Shown here: positions 11,794 to 21,514 of the stretch, piece after piece
How the letters are laid out: each line of letters starts with the position of its first letter
How positions within the stretch are numbered: position 1 is the stretch's first letter
NCBI GenBank assembly: GCA_948474755.1
Contig: CAOLHI010000080.1
Coordinates: forward strand, 496,001-560,000
Source of the DNA: Ctenosaura bakeri
Taxonomy: Eukaryota; Chordata; Lepidosauria; Squamata; Iguanidae
Length of the DNA stretch: 64,000 nt
Direction of reading: 5' to 3'
The notes under the pieces: generated by a model
The model's input: the letters and a program-made list of their open reading frames with translations, nothing else
What the model was told of the DNA's origin: nothing
Database searches by the model: none
Program-made: the position numbers and the translations under genes

Positions 11794-12031
11794 CTGTTGC
11801 TGTTGTTGTTGTTGTTGTTGTTGTATGTCTTCCAGTCATTTCAGATCTATGCAACCCTAAGGCAACCCTATTTCAGGGTTTTCTTAGCCAGATTTCTTCA
11901 GAGGAGAGTTTGCCTTCCTCTGAGGCTGTGACTCAACATCACCCGGTGGGTTTTCATGGTTGAGTGTGAATTTGCATCCTGTTCCCAGGGTTGTAGTTCA
12001 ACACTCAAGCCACTACATCAAGCTGTCTCTC
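11794..12031 (-). mobile_element. Sauria-type SINE with (GTT)n tail
   Basis: Complete minus-strand copy. The (GTT)n run at 11,795-11,824 is the complement of the (AAC)n tail. It is followed by CTTCCAGTCATTTCAG, GGGTTTTCTTAGCCAGATTT, TTGCCTTCCTCTGAGGCTG and the tRNA-like head (CTCAAGCCACTACATCAAG). It interrupts the same LINE as the SINE at 11,448. Confidence 0.85.
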
Positions 12032-12395
12032 AAAAGCCTGGACACAGCATTTTGGACCTGCTGAAGTTTCAGAACATTTTCTAAAGGCAGTCCCATGTAG
12101 AGTGTTCTACAGTAATCCAACTGGGATGTTACCATGGTCAGATCTGACATCCCAAGGACTAGGACTAGCTGTTGCACTAGTTTTAACTGTGTAAATGCTC
12201 TCCTTGTTACTGCCAATACCTGGACATCCAGACTCAGGGAGGAGTCCTGGAGTACACCCAAGATGTGAACTTGAGGTTTCAGGGCATAAATTGAATCCCT
12301 ATTCCATGATTTGCCTTGCAACTTACTTTTCCTGTTGAAAAAAAAGCCTAAAATGGCCTGTGGGGGGGAGGCAAACATGACATAATTGCTCATTA
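12032..12395 (-). pseudogene. L2/CR1-group LINE ORF2 C-terminal remnant
   Basis: On the minus strand a frame still reads LGVLQDSSLSLDVQVLAVTR, RAFTQLKLVQQL and SQLDYCRTLYMGLPLENVLK. This is the region after the catalytic domain of L2/CR1-group reverse transcriptases, where LGV-LDS-LSLD-QV-AVTR, LDYCN-LY-GLP and KLQ-VQN-AARLL are the family pattern. About 100 residues are recognisable. Expected residues are changed (LQDSS for LLDSS, CRT for CNA), and the upstream RT and endonuclease domains are missing. The LINE continues toward lower coordinates through two inserted SINEs. It is dead and not a host gene. Confidence 0.8.
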
Positions 12396-13500
12396 AGCCC
12401 CTAAAGGGTATTGGAGAGGCATTTGGTTGGGAAAAAAAATCACTTTTTCAGGTTGGAGGTGTAGTGCAGCTGTAGCAAGGGTCCTTGAGGGACAACATGG
12501 CCCCCATATTCCACCCCCAATTACCTACTCTGCTTTAGTGTCTATAGTGCCTACCACTGATTGCTCCCAAATTTGTACCTGTATTTGATAAAATTAGGAT
12601 GTGGTATTTATTCCTTGACAAGATATAAATGTCAGAATCAATACAGTAGTAGGAAAGATCTTACCCACCTGCTATCCTTCAGTTGCTATATAGAGTAAAT
12701 CAGCTCAAATAAAAATATTCTGTTGTTGTTCAGAAGCTGGAAGTGGTTCATGAAACAGTTTTAAGGCTAAACACTGGAATTCAGTATTCAGGAAGCAGAG
12801 ATTCATTTCAAGAAAACTGACCCTCTGGTTTAAAGGTTTTTTTTTCCTGGCATGCCAGCAAGAGAAGAAAGTTGACTCTAGCCTTCTGTCTCAGTACAAG
12901 CATCAGTTATGTAGGAAGGAGCATTTGTTACAACATTGTGGCAGATTTGTGCCTCCACAGTGCTGAGACTAGAACAGAAAGAGAGCTACAGGTCTACTTG
13001 GAATTACAGGGTCTGTTGTTTACTCTCATGGGCTAACAGAGGCACATTAGAAGTCTGAGAAGCTACTTGATCAATGTTCCATAGCCCAGAGCTTAGAAAA
13101 GTTACTTTTTGGACATGCTGTCTGCAGGATTCTGGGAGATGTGGTCCAAAAAGAAATAGCCTTCTCAGTCTCTACTAGTCTTACCAGTGGTAAAAATATT
13201 GTATTCATGAGAAGCACTGCTTCTCTGAGATTGTGAAATAGAGAGCTTTCCAGGTGAATAACTGAAAAGCTGAGCCTATAGGTATGCTGTCATTTAGTTG
13301 TTTCTCCCAATATTCAGAACTGACAGTGTCTTGCCTCACAGTAGTGCTAAGCCTTGCAGACATTTCCCCATATTCTTCATGGCTGGCAGCATTTCCCAAG
13401 AATTTCTGGTGTATCTGGTATTACATTTTTTAGGGCACTGTGGGGAATTAAACTGCAACTCTCAAGAAGAAACATCATGCATCCATCAATCCATTCATTC
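12396..13500. other. Unique sequence with a short palindromic repeat
   Basis: Mostly unrecognised. Around 13,070-13,160 the strings AAAAGTTACTTTTTGGAC and GATTCTGGGAGATGTGGTCC belong to a common reptilian dispersed repeat built on complementary ACTACAACTCCCAGAAT-type segments. Confidence 0.35.
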
Positions 13501-13553
13501 ATCCTTTTATCCATTTACCATTTTATTTGTACCCAGCCTTTCTCCCAGACTAT
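13501..13553 (-). mobile_element. L2-like LINE tail, part 1
   Basis: TTTATTTGTACCCAGCCTTT followed by CTCCCAGACTATG is the complement of the L2-like LINE end. The element resumes at 13,961 (GGGACTGAAGACAGCCTACA) after an inserted CpG-rich MITE, then runs to 14,106. Confidence 0.6.
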
Positions 13554-13960
13554 GGCCCTTTCCGCACAACATCGCTGTTTCGTTTTTGCCACAGGATGGC
13601 AGCAGTCAGCAGGTCGCGCTTCCTCATGATATCGTTGCCATCCCGCGGCCATCTTGTTGTGGAGCATCGTGCTCGCGCAGGCTTTGCAAAACGGAAAAAA
13701 TCCGTTTCGCACCTGCAATCACGCGGTGCTTCCATCACTTCTGGCCATGCAGAAGATGCGGAAGTGCAATGGCGATGCTTCCTTCCATAGCACAGCAATA
13801 GAAAAAGCCCGGCTGTGCTGCGGAAGGAAGACGTGGCGCCATTGCGTTCTCTTCCACATGGACCGAGCGAATGCAGAGGGGAGCGTTGCTGATGTGCTCC
13901 ATGCTGGACCTGGGACTGCAGCAAGACAATGCGGAAGAGGTTCATCTTGCGGAAATGGCC
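13554..13960. mobile_element. CpG-rich GGCC-ended MITE (type C)
   Basis: A 407-bp insertion with left end GGCCCTTTCCGCACAACATC and right end TGCGGAAATGGCC. CpG-rich, with internal complementary segments around 13,680-13,715 (AAAACGGAAAAAATCCGTTT) and a CCATCTTGTTGTGG motif. It splits an L2-like LINE tail; flanks are TAT and TGG, so no exact target duplication survives. It resembles the element at 62,336-62,723 in ends and in GATGGCA/TGTCATCG-type interior. Overlapping frames of up to 167 codons across it are CpG artefacts. Confidence 0.65.
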
Positions 13961-14106
13961 TGGGACTGAAGACAGCCTACAAAATGGCAGGAAATTAAAA
14001 CAAAAATATCCAGTTAAAAACATGCAAAATTAAGATCGAAACAGCATTAAACAATAACAGAATTAAAACCATTTAAAAACTTATTTTAAAACAAAGATTA
14101 AAAACA
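13961..14106 (-). mobile_element. L2-like LINE tail, part 2
   Basis: Continuation of 13,501-13,553: AGACAGCCTACAAAATG, then A-rich 3'-UTR blocks (TTAAAACCATTTAAAAAC). It abuts a Bov-B 3' end at 14,107. Confidence 0.5.
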
Positions 14107-14350
14107 GTTGTTGTTGTTGTTGTTGTTAATGTTAATGGCCATCAAGCCAACTTCAGCATATGGCAATCCTGTGAATGAGATATCTCCAAGTCACTCTGTT
14201 TTCAACCGCCCTGCTCAGGTTGTACAGACTCAAGGCTGTGGCTTCCTTAATTGAGTCTATCTACCTCTATTGCAATCTTCCTTTTTTCCTACTGCCCTCT
14301 ACCTTAACAAGCCTTATTGTCTTTTCTTGTGAGTCATGTCTTTCTGTGTG
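14107..14350 (-). mobile_element. Bov-B LINE 3' end
   Basis: Starts with (GTT)n, then ATGGCCATCAAGCCAACTTC and ATGGCAATCCTGTGAATGAG. Then come CCTACTGCCCTCTACCTTAA and TTATTGTCTTTTCTTGTGAG, the complement of the Bov-B 3' segment known from ruminants and squamates (AAAGACTCTGATGCTGGGAA-type order). Bov-B was spread horizontally among squamates and ruminants; here only the 5'-truncated non-coding end remains. Confidence 0.7.
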
Positions 14351-14934
14351 CAATCTTCTGACTCAAAATCTCCCATTCCAGTCCACTTTAGCTCACTTAC
14401 CCCAAGTATTACAACACGTATACATTCTTTTTCTTCTTTACTATGTCTAGCTTCCCCTGATCCATATTCCTATAATATGTGAACAATAATAATAACAAAT
14501 AATAATATAATAATGATAATGATAATAGACTTTCTTTTTCATCTCTGGGCACGTCAACAACTGAACATCCTTTCAGCCTGATTCTAGTCATTAGCAACAA
14601 CACTATTTGTAGATGTCCTCTGCTGTACCCAACTAGTTTGTTGAGTGCCACTCAACCTCAGAGTTTCATCTTCTGGCATTATCTCTTGTTTCATTTTGGA
14701 TTGTCTCATCATAGGGTTTTGTGGTGGAAGACATTTAAAAGGGGTTTACCATGCCTCTTTCTGCACAGTACTAGCAAGTGTTAGCCATGGTGCCACTGCC
14801 ATTGTTGGTGAGAGATCCTCCACCAGGGTCACACACCTCCCCCACGACTGCTGCTGCCCAGTAGCTGTTTGGCACATTTAATCTGCCTTCTCCTCACAGG
14901 AGCCTGCAATCCCACCACCACAGAAAGGTAATGC
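14351..14934. other. Unrecognised sequence with AT-rich microsatellite
   Basis: (AAT)n/(GAT)n-type simple sequence at about 14,487-14,527. The segment 14,700-14,870 has SINE-like wording (AGGGTTTTGTGGTGGAAGAC, GGGGTTTACCATGCCTCTTT) but I cannot place it. Confidence 0.3.
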
Positions 14935-15175
14935 CAAAAAGGCCTTTTTTCTTGTTAAAAATCCATTTCCAAAGGCTTGCTAGAAATGAAAGGTCTTAAT
15001 CTGCCACTGAAAGGACAACAAAAGAGCCACCCTGGCTTCTCTATGGAGGGAATTCCAAGTGTGGGGTAGCCATGGAGCAGACCTTGTCCTGCGCTCCCAT
15101 AAACTGTGAAGGCCATGGGAGAGGAAGAAGGGTAAGATAGAAGTATCTTCCCTATTGCTGTTTCTTCTGATAGCA
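14935..15175 (-). mobile_element. L2-like LINE 3' region
   Basis: Complement of the end of ORF2 and start of the 3' UTR: AAAGGTCTTAATCTGCCACT, GCCACCCTGGCTTCTC and GAGGGAATTCCAAGTGTGGG. It matches the module order of the copy at 30,745-31,099. Confidence 0.5.
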
Positions 15176-15703
15176 TCATGAACTTAAACAAAATGTTTGT
15201 CACCATAACCACATCTTCCTCTTCCTTCTATTCCTCCTCTTCCAATTCTTCTGACATTAGGTAATGATTTATTATTATACTTTTAAAAGTTTTCCAACTT
15301 ATGCTAAAGATTCAAGGTGGATCACAATGGGTGAGATCCTGTTTGACTCTAGTTCAGTATAAACCTCTGGCAGCGGAGGTTAGGGTGGGTCTTCCTGTCT
15401 GCACAGCAAGAGGTAGACAACAAGTAGCCACAGCTCCAGTCACTGGCCATTTAGGTTAGTATCTGTGCCGCCTCCTTGGTGATCTCCGCCTGCTGTTGTG
15501 CAGCCTGGGAAAAAGTATTGGACAAGGAAGTACTGGACACCTCTTGGCACCATGTCCAAGACAGAATGTACACAGGCATGAAACAACACAAGTTTCTACT
15601 GAGTGTGCCTATGTTATGAACTCTGCTATCTAAAACAGGCTGGGGACATGAATGAGGATCACATTTTTATGTTAAAAACTACAGTATTATTACATGAGCA
15701 CAC

Positions 15704-15916
15704 TGCTGCTGTTGTATTCTTCTAAGCTGATTCCAACATTTGGTGGAATCATAGGGTTTTCTCACAAGATGTATTCAGAGGATGCTTGTCATTGATTCCC
15801 TTTAAGGATGACAGAGAGTGACTTCCTCAAGGTTACCCCGTAGGTTTTCCTGGCTGAGTAAGGATTCAAATGCTGGTCTCCTAGTCCAGCACTCAAACTA
15901 CTGTACCATGCTGGGT
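15704..15916 (-). mobile_element. Sauria-type SINE
   Basis: Minus-strand copy. The tail side is GCTGCTGTTGTATTCTTC, then ATAGGGTTTTCTCACAAGAT, TAGGTTTTCCTGGCTGAGTA, GATTCAAATGCTGGTCTCC (B-box complement) and CACTCAAACTACTGTACCAT (head). Complete in length, well diverged. Confidence 0.8.
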
Positions 15917-16718
15917 CTAACACAATTACTATGGATTATCTAACACAACAATACATTATGGAAAGATATGTAAAATGGAGAAATCTGCTAATTAAGCTTA
16001 ACCACACCGCAATTTCTATGAGATGACAAAAAGAAATCAATATCTTTCACACCACTGGTCTTCAATAATGAAATGCTCAGCATCTATGGCCATTTCCGCC
16101 CTACACTGTCATAGTGCTGTTATTCCACTTTCAAAATCCTGTGGAATTCTGGGGTTTGTAGTTCACTGAGGCCAAGAGCTCTCTGGCTGAGAATTCTAAA
16201 GGCCCCTCTCTAAACTGCAAACCCCAGGATTCTATAGGATGTTGAAAGTGGAATAATAGTGTTACTGTAGTCCATAGTCCTATTCCAGGGTCTACTAAAT
16301 ATAATTCGATATAAAAAGATTGGCTATTCAAACTGTTTCCCTCCACGTGCTTGAGAGGCCCCCGGATAAGCACACACACAGACACAGCCAAACGGCTGAA
16401 AAATACAAGAAAAATCCTAGTTAGGCCAGTAATTTTCCGGCACGCAGCTTCAGGAGACCTCCAGGCAAGTACACATTGAAACTAAAGTAAGTATGCACCA
16501 AGCACACAAAAGATTCTCAGCCCTGAACCGTCAGCTTGACAAGATTAGCGCTTCCGACTACCCAACTGTCAAGCACTCCCTATTTGCATACTGTCTGCGC
16601 TATTGACAACTCCGTCAAAATCCAATCATCTTAAGTGCTGATCTTTCAAAGGCTTTGTCTCCGATCCGAAACCCATTGTTCTCCCCGGGAACGGACTACG
16701 CTACAGGCACATTTCCCC

Positions 16719-16726
16719 TATAAGAA
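16719..16726 (+). promoter_or_regulatory. TATA box of the solo LTR
   Basis: TATAAGAA, about 265 bases upstream of the AATAAA signal, in the position expected for the core promoter at the end of U3. Whether it is active now cannot be told. Confidence 0.6.
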
Positions 16727-16983
16727 CCCCTGATTTTGAGTGCTTCTTTGGATCGCTCTTGGCTTCCTCCCTGTCTTGCTGCCACTCTGCCGGCCGAAGC
16801 TTTCCCCTCAGCCTCCACGTGCTGAGATTCACCGCTCCCGACCCTCTGGCTCTATTTTGGCTTCCTGGACTACAGGATTAGGTGTAGTATTTCCGTGGAA
16901 AATCCTTCTTAAAATCCCCTATTTTCCTCCCTTTATTTTCTTAGTGTGAGTGAGTGCATAAGTGCGCAGTCACTTAGGTTTTA

Positions 16984-16989
16984 AATAAA
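16984..16989 (+). terminator. Polyadenylation signal of the solo LTR
   Basis: AATAAA preceding an A-rich then T/G-rich stretch (TTTTGTCTGGGTTTTG), the usual layout at the R/U5 border. Confidence 0.65.
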
Positions 16990-17210
16990 GAAAATAATTA
17001 TAAATGTATTTTGTCTGGGTTTTGACTCGGCCTGACCCCGTAAAAGCTGGGTACAAGGTCTTCCTAGGTTACCCTGCCTCTTGTAGTGCTACAGCTTGTG
17101 CTCTGGCTAATTCCCATTCCCAATTATTTGGAGCAGGTTGAGGTGTCCCCCACGGGACCCCAGAAATCAGGGTAACAATAGCACTATAACAGTGTAGTGC
17201 AGAAATGGCC

Positions 17211-18224
17211 TATGAATGAGCTGTTTCTTAACTTTTCTACTTCAAATTAGCACAGATTGTTTTCTGACTTACCACTCTTCCACTTTTAAGTTTCAGATCA
17301 ATCTGTTAAGGCATTTTCTGAATTTAAGTTGTAGGACCTACTCCTCCTATAATTTGGTTTCTTTTTTATAATGGCAGAATGCTATTTATCCAACCCAGCT
17401 TTATCATAGGGCTAGTCCCATGGTCATATAAACACCCTTCAGGATTAAAAATCTGTCCTTCAACTGGATTAACCCAGACAACAAAAAAATAACTTGGTCA
17501 TAAAGTTTGTCAAGGAGATAAACCTATTTAAGTGCAAATTATTTTAGACAAGTTGTGGTTGTATATTGTTGCAGGCTTCATATTATAAATTTGAAGACAA
17601 CAGGCTCCCTGTGTAACAGAAACTCAACAAGTGAGAGAAGGAGCTTTTTCAACTTTTGTGAAAGCCTACTGTAAATGAAAACAAGTGAGTCAACTAGTCA
17701 GATACTACAAGAGTTCATGTTGATATTAACATCAAAGCATTCTGCATATTTTTCATTCCTTCTCCTGTAATAAGCAGCGATGTTTGACAGAAGCACAAAA
17801 GCTCCATAGTGTTCCCTTGAAGCTTGCAAATCATCAACAATTTCAAACAGAAGCATTTTCCTTACTCAAATCTTTGAAATCCTCTTGGTCCCATATTTAA
17901 TATTAATGTTACAGGGTGCCTGGTGATAGCTAGTCCAAAGCTGAGTTTGCTGTGCCTATTTTCTTGTTGCTATAGATCTTTATGGAAACACAAGATTTCT
18001 TTTTTTAAAAAAGGAAATAAAATCATTTTTACTTTTTTTTTCAAGTTGCCTTAGGGCTCATGCAAAGTATTTGTACAATGAGATAAATGATTTGATTTTT
18101 CTCGCACATTCTCTCTTATCCACAGATAAGTGGTGTGCAATGGCATAGCTGTTGCTTGTAAAATTTTGCTTATTTATTATGCCCAGATTGCTAACAGCTC
18201 TGCAAGTAAGAAGCTTTAGACCTA

Positions 18225-18225
<1 letters not shown>
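17211..18225. other. Repeat-free AT-rich block, possible conserved non-coding DNA
   Basis: From about 17,540 to 18,180 there is no recognisable repeat although the surroundings are dense with them. It contains Oct/homeodomain-like cores (ATTTGCAT-type, TTAATATTAAT). Function not inferable from sequence alone. Confidence 0.35.
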
Positions 18226-18267
<42 letters not shown>

Positions 18268-18273
18268 AATAAT
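18226..18273. repeat. (TTA)n microsatellite
   Basis: About sixteen TTA units. It is followed at 18,325-18,375 by an L2-like LINE tail fragment (AAGCCACCTAAGATCCCATG, AAAAGGTGGGATAATTAAAC). Confidence 0.9.
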
Positions 18274-18408
18274 GCTGCATTTTCAAATATCTTATACAGT
18301 TTAAAATTGGTGGTGTTTTGTTATAAGTTGCAAGCCACCTAAGATCCCATGTCAGGGAAAAGGTGGGATAATTAAACCAACCAAACAATGAATATCTCTA
18401 ACAATTTA

Positions 18409-18409
18409 T

Positions 18410-18465
<56 letters not shown>

Positions 18466-18467
18466 TA
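18409..18467. repeat. (TTTC)n microsatellite
   Basis: About fourteen uninterrupted TTTC units, a pure polypyrimidine tract. Confidence 0.95.
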
Positions 18468-18666
18468 ATATATATCTTCCCTTTTCCCAAAATGGGACCA
18501 TCCTTTATGCCCCATTACAAAGGAATGTTCAGATATTTCACAGAAAGTTTCTACTATAGAATGGGGGCTGGGTGTTTGAAATGGGGGAAAGGCAAAAAAA
18601 AAAAAAAATCTCATTGGGCCTACCAAATTCCTGTAATCTTTTGAGGCCTTGTCACCCATTGTCTAA

Positions 18667-19269
18667 GGCCATTTCCCCACTGCACTGTTATAGTGCTCTT
18701 ATTCCACTTTCAACAGCCTATGGAATCCTGGTGTGTGCAGTTCAGGAAGTGCCATTTAGAATTCTCAGCCAGAGAGCTCTTTGGCCTCAGAAAGCTACAA
18801 ACTTCAGAATTCCACAGGATGTTGACACTATGGCACTTTCCATATTGCATTTGCCATGCGAAAGGATGCCTGGAGCGTCATGCAAATGTGAGGAGTGATC
18901 TGCATGATGCACTCACAATCGCATGACACTCCAGGGGCCAGCAGGTGCCGATCGCGCACCTTTTCATTTTTGGCTGGAACCGAAAATGGTGCGTGATTGC
19001 GCATTGCTCCCGGGCCCTGCACGCACTTACCTGGCGTCCAGAGCCTCCGGAGCCGCCCCAGTCTCGCTTCCTGCCCCAGCACAGCCTGTGGAACTCCCTG
19101 GCTGCACTGCAGAAGGGAGAGGTGGGGCTCTCACGCGAGCAGACAGCTCATGTGGAGCTGAAGCAGCAGGGATGCGAGAGCTTCTCGCCAGAGGCTGCTT
19201 GTGCGATCCCTGCAGCAGAAAAAGTTAAGGTGCAGAAAGGGCCTATAACAGTGTAGTGCAGAAATGGCC
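18667..19269. mobile_element. Harbinger-like MITE holding a second MITE
   Basis: The left arm starts GGCCATTTCCCCACTGCACT and runs to 18,831; the right arm 19,244-19,269 ends GTGCAGAAATGGCC. Outer flanks are TAA and TTA, one mismatch from a 3-bp duplication. A 412-bp CpG-rich element is inserted in the right arm and a short stretch of the arm (around AAGTGGAATAATAG) is missing. Confidence 0.75.
18832..19243 (-). mobile_element. CpG-rich GGCC-ended MITE (type A), nested
   Basis: Ends are GGCACTTTCC on the left and GGTGCAGAAAGGGCC on the right, with perfect TAT duplications (18,829-18,831 and 19,244-19,246). On the minus strand it has the same module order as the elements at 28,410 and 41,180: a GC-rich section, then CAG|GTAAGTGCG at 19,031/19,030, then GGGCCCGGGAGC. 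Internal complementary pairs include GCGCACC/GGTGCGTG around 18,952-18,995. No transposase. Confidence 0.75.
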
Positions 19270-19272
19270 TTA

Positions 19273-19868
19273 GTGTGTCAATTAACACACAAAGACAGGA
19301 AGAGGTTAGGCCTATACTCCTCAATTCTCTTGTCCTACTGTTATCCTCTTGTGAAGAGCCATGAGTTTGAATAGAAGAGTTTCCCCAGCACATGGACACT
19401 CTCCATTCATTTGGGGCCCTTTTTAGTTTCCAAACTCATGGACAGAGGGAGATCTCCTACTCAGACTGATCACTCTCCATGTGAGAAAGACAGTGGAATA
19501 AGAATAGGGGAGGCATGGCTAATGCACTTCCCTTCCATATGTGGACTCAACACACTTAGATAATCACTGCAAAGACCTACAATTTGCCAAAGAATACCTA
19601 TTTAAATCCAACTTACTACAGCTCAAAGTGTCACTCAACATAAAGTTGTGTTATGTTTAGCAACCTTGGCACACCTTTACTCACTAACTGCTAATTTTGC
19701 AGGCTTTCTCTTTGCTTGTTTTACCACATCCATGCTTTCCCTGCCTCACTCTAACCTGCAGCCATTTTTCCTTTTTCTCTCTTTTCTCTGTTATTAGGAT
19801 TACTATTGATGATTATTGAGAAGTCATTTGTAACTAAATCTTTTATATGTTTTACGAAGAAAACCAAG
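19273..19868. other. Unique sequence, nothing recognised
   Basis: Ordinary non-coding sequence without recognised repeats. Confidence 0.35.
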
Positions 19869-20322
19869 GGCTTTTTCGCACTTTGGGGGGGAAATGGGGC
19901 ATTCTGATACTTACTGGGCTGGCGTGCTCCCTCCGTTGATCCAGGCTCATCTGGAGCAGTGTGTGCCCACGCTACACACTTCTCCGGGGATGAAAATGGC
20001 GCTTTCCGGTTGGTGGAGGCTCTCCACCAACCGGAGAAGCTCACCAGCCTAAAGCCTGCCCCCAGAAGATTTGCAGCCTCGCACTGGGTGAGCCTGCAAA
20101 TCTACACATTAGTGCAGCGACGGACTGGGGCGCGCTGTGCTATTCAAAGACCTCTTTTAAGTGGTCTTTCAATAGCACGGCGAACCACCAGTTCTGGGCA
20201 TTCTGGAGCAGGCTGAAGTCCGGACATACATAAAGTAGTCTGGACCCAGTCCACCCCTAGGTGCAAACGTCCTCGCCGGAGGACGTTCTGCCCCGTTGCT
20301 AAATCAAAGTGCGGGAAAGGCC
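19869..20322. mobile_element. Hairpin-rich GGCC-ended MITE (type B)
   Basis: A 454-bp element with ends GGCTTTTTCGCAC and GTGCGGGAAAGGCC and CAAG on both sides (19,865-19,868 and 20,323-20,326). It is a chain of perfect or near-perfect hairpins: 20,004-20,038 (stem CCGGTTGGTGGAG), 20,067-20,103 (AGATTTGCAG/CTGCAAATCT), 20,137-20,178 (GTGCTATT.GAAAGACC) and 20,266-20,287 (AACGTCCTC/GAGGACGTT). It contains GAAAATGGCGC, the YY1-like motif position shared with the copies at 32,557 and 61,358. No transposase. Confidence 0.75.
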
Positions 20323-20654
20323 CAAGTTATAGACCTTGAGTATGAGTGAGTAGGAGTGGGATTGCCTTTCCAATCGCCTGGGAGTTCCAATGCTCTCTCT
20401 CACATTTCCTGACAAATCGGAGGTGAGATGAATTAAATATAATGCAGCAAGTAACAAGAACAGTCCAAATAGCATGACACACTGCAAACTGCTTTTAATT
20501 TAATTTAATTTAAAAGTCATTACTTGCTACCCCAGTGAAGTAATATTGCTCTAAAACTGCCCTCTAAAACTACTTTTAAAAGTAGCGTTTACAGCTACTT
20601 TGAAAACTACATTTAAATATTAATTTAACTAATCTGTTAATTAATTACATGCAA

Positions 20655-20840
20655 AGATATAGCCATGTCGGTCTGAATCAGTATGCAAAAGGATCTGGTA
20701 GCACCTTTGAGACTAACTGAGAGAAAGAATTGGGAAACATAAACTTTCACAGATTTAAGTCTACATCATCTGATGAAGAGAAGTCTACAAAAGCTTATGC
20801 TACCAAATTCTTTCAAAGGTGCTCCTAGATCCCTTTGCAC
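20655..20840. mobile_element. Palindromic dispersed repeat
   Basis: AAAGGATCTGGTAGCACCTT at 20,688 and AAGGTGCTCCTAGATCC at 20,816 are near-complementary. Between them lie AGACTAAC and AAAGCTTATGCTACCAAATT. The GACTAACAAA...CATAAGCTTT...GTGGAC series is a common sauropsid repeat. A related fragment lies at 26,238-26,343. Confidence 0.5.
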
Positions 20841-21149
20841 AATTAATTCAAGTTAATCTAATTTAAAAGTCATTACTTGTCACATCAGTACATTTGTATA
20901 TGGCATATTGTTTTGGGAATGTTATTTCTGTTCACTCTCATTGCCCGAAAATCATATTATAGCTAACTGTTATTTATAACTCTATTTCCAGTGTCCATGA
21001 CTGGCAACTTCTCCCCAGAGCTTCAGAGAACACTCTATCTGAAGGTACTAGGAATACAAAGTAGATGCTTTTCCACCGAGTGCTGATAACCTAACAGCAC
21101 CTTATTTTAAATCAATCATATGAAGCAATGTCATTTTGAAAAAAAAACC

Positions 21150-21480
21150 CCAAAAGCTTTGTAGAATTATAGAGCTGGAAGAGATCACAAGGACCAACGA
21201 GTCCAACTCCCTTCTGTGCAGAATACACTATGAAAGCATTCCCAACAGATGGCCATCCAACTTCTGTTTAAAAACGTCCAAAGAAGGAGACTCTACCTTA
21301 ATCCGAGGCAGCATATTCCACTGTTGAACTCCTCTTACCATCAGGAAGTTCTTCCTAATGTTTAGATGGAATCTCTTTTCCTGAAGTTTGAAGCTGTTGC
21401 TCTGTGTCCTAGTCTCTGGAATAGCAGAACACAGGCTTGCTCCATCCACTATGTGACAACCCTTCAGGAAGGGAGGGAGG
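21150..21480 (-). pseudogene. CR1 LINE ORF2 C-terminus and 3' end
   Basis: On the minus strand, residues FHLNIRKNFLMVRGVQQWNM, then LPRIKVESPSLDVFKQKLDG, match the C-terminal signature of CR1 ORF2 (RKNFFT-RVV-HWN-LP-EVVESPSLE-FK--LD). The 3' side carries the complement of the CR1 3' UTR, seen on the given strand as AATTATAGAGCTGGAAGAGA and GTCCAACTCCCTTCTG. Only about 90 codons remain in frame; the RT and endonuclease domains are gone, as is normal for 5'-truncated copies. Confidence 0.85.
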
Positions 21481-21514
21481 GAGAGAGGGAGTACATAAAC
21501 AATAGCTTCTAAAT

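Larger units (their letters stand above)
16260..17177 (+). mobile_element. Solo LTR of an endogenous retrovirus
   Basis: A 918-bp LTR beginning TGTTACTG and ending CAGGGTAACA, so the termini TGTTAC/GTAACA form a 6-bp inverted repeat with canonical TG...CA. It is flanked by the 4-bp duplication ATAG (16,256-16,259 and 17,178-17,181), the size made by gammaretrovirus-like integrases. A TATAAGAA box at 16,719 and AATAAA at 16,984 place U3, R and U5 on the plus strand. No internal viral sequence remains, so this is the product of LTR-LTR recombination. The host MITE is older than the insertion. It encodes no protein. Confidence 0.85.
16088..17210. mobile_element. Harbinger-like MITE split by a solo LTR
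   Basis: Left arm 16,088-16,259 begins GGCCATTTCCGCCCTACACT; the right arm 17,178-17,210 ends GTAGTGCAGAAATGGCC. Joining across the LTR restores the family string GGAATAATAGCACTATAAC, with ATAG present on both sides as the LTR's target duplication. The outer trinucleotides are TAT on both sides (16,085-16,087 and 17,211-17,213), a 3-bp Harbinger-type duplication. Without the LTR the MITE is about 201 bp, the normal length of the family. Confidence 0.85.

Noticed and set aside
13298..14023. Overlapping frames of 114-167 codons
   Set aside because: They span a CpG-rich MITE and its LINE target; both strands open, no family similarity.
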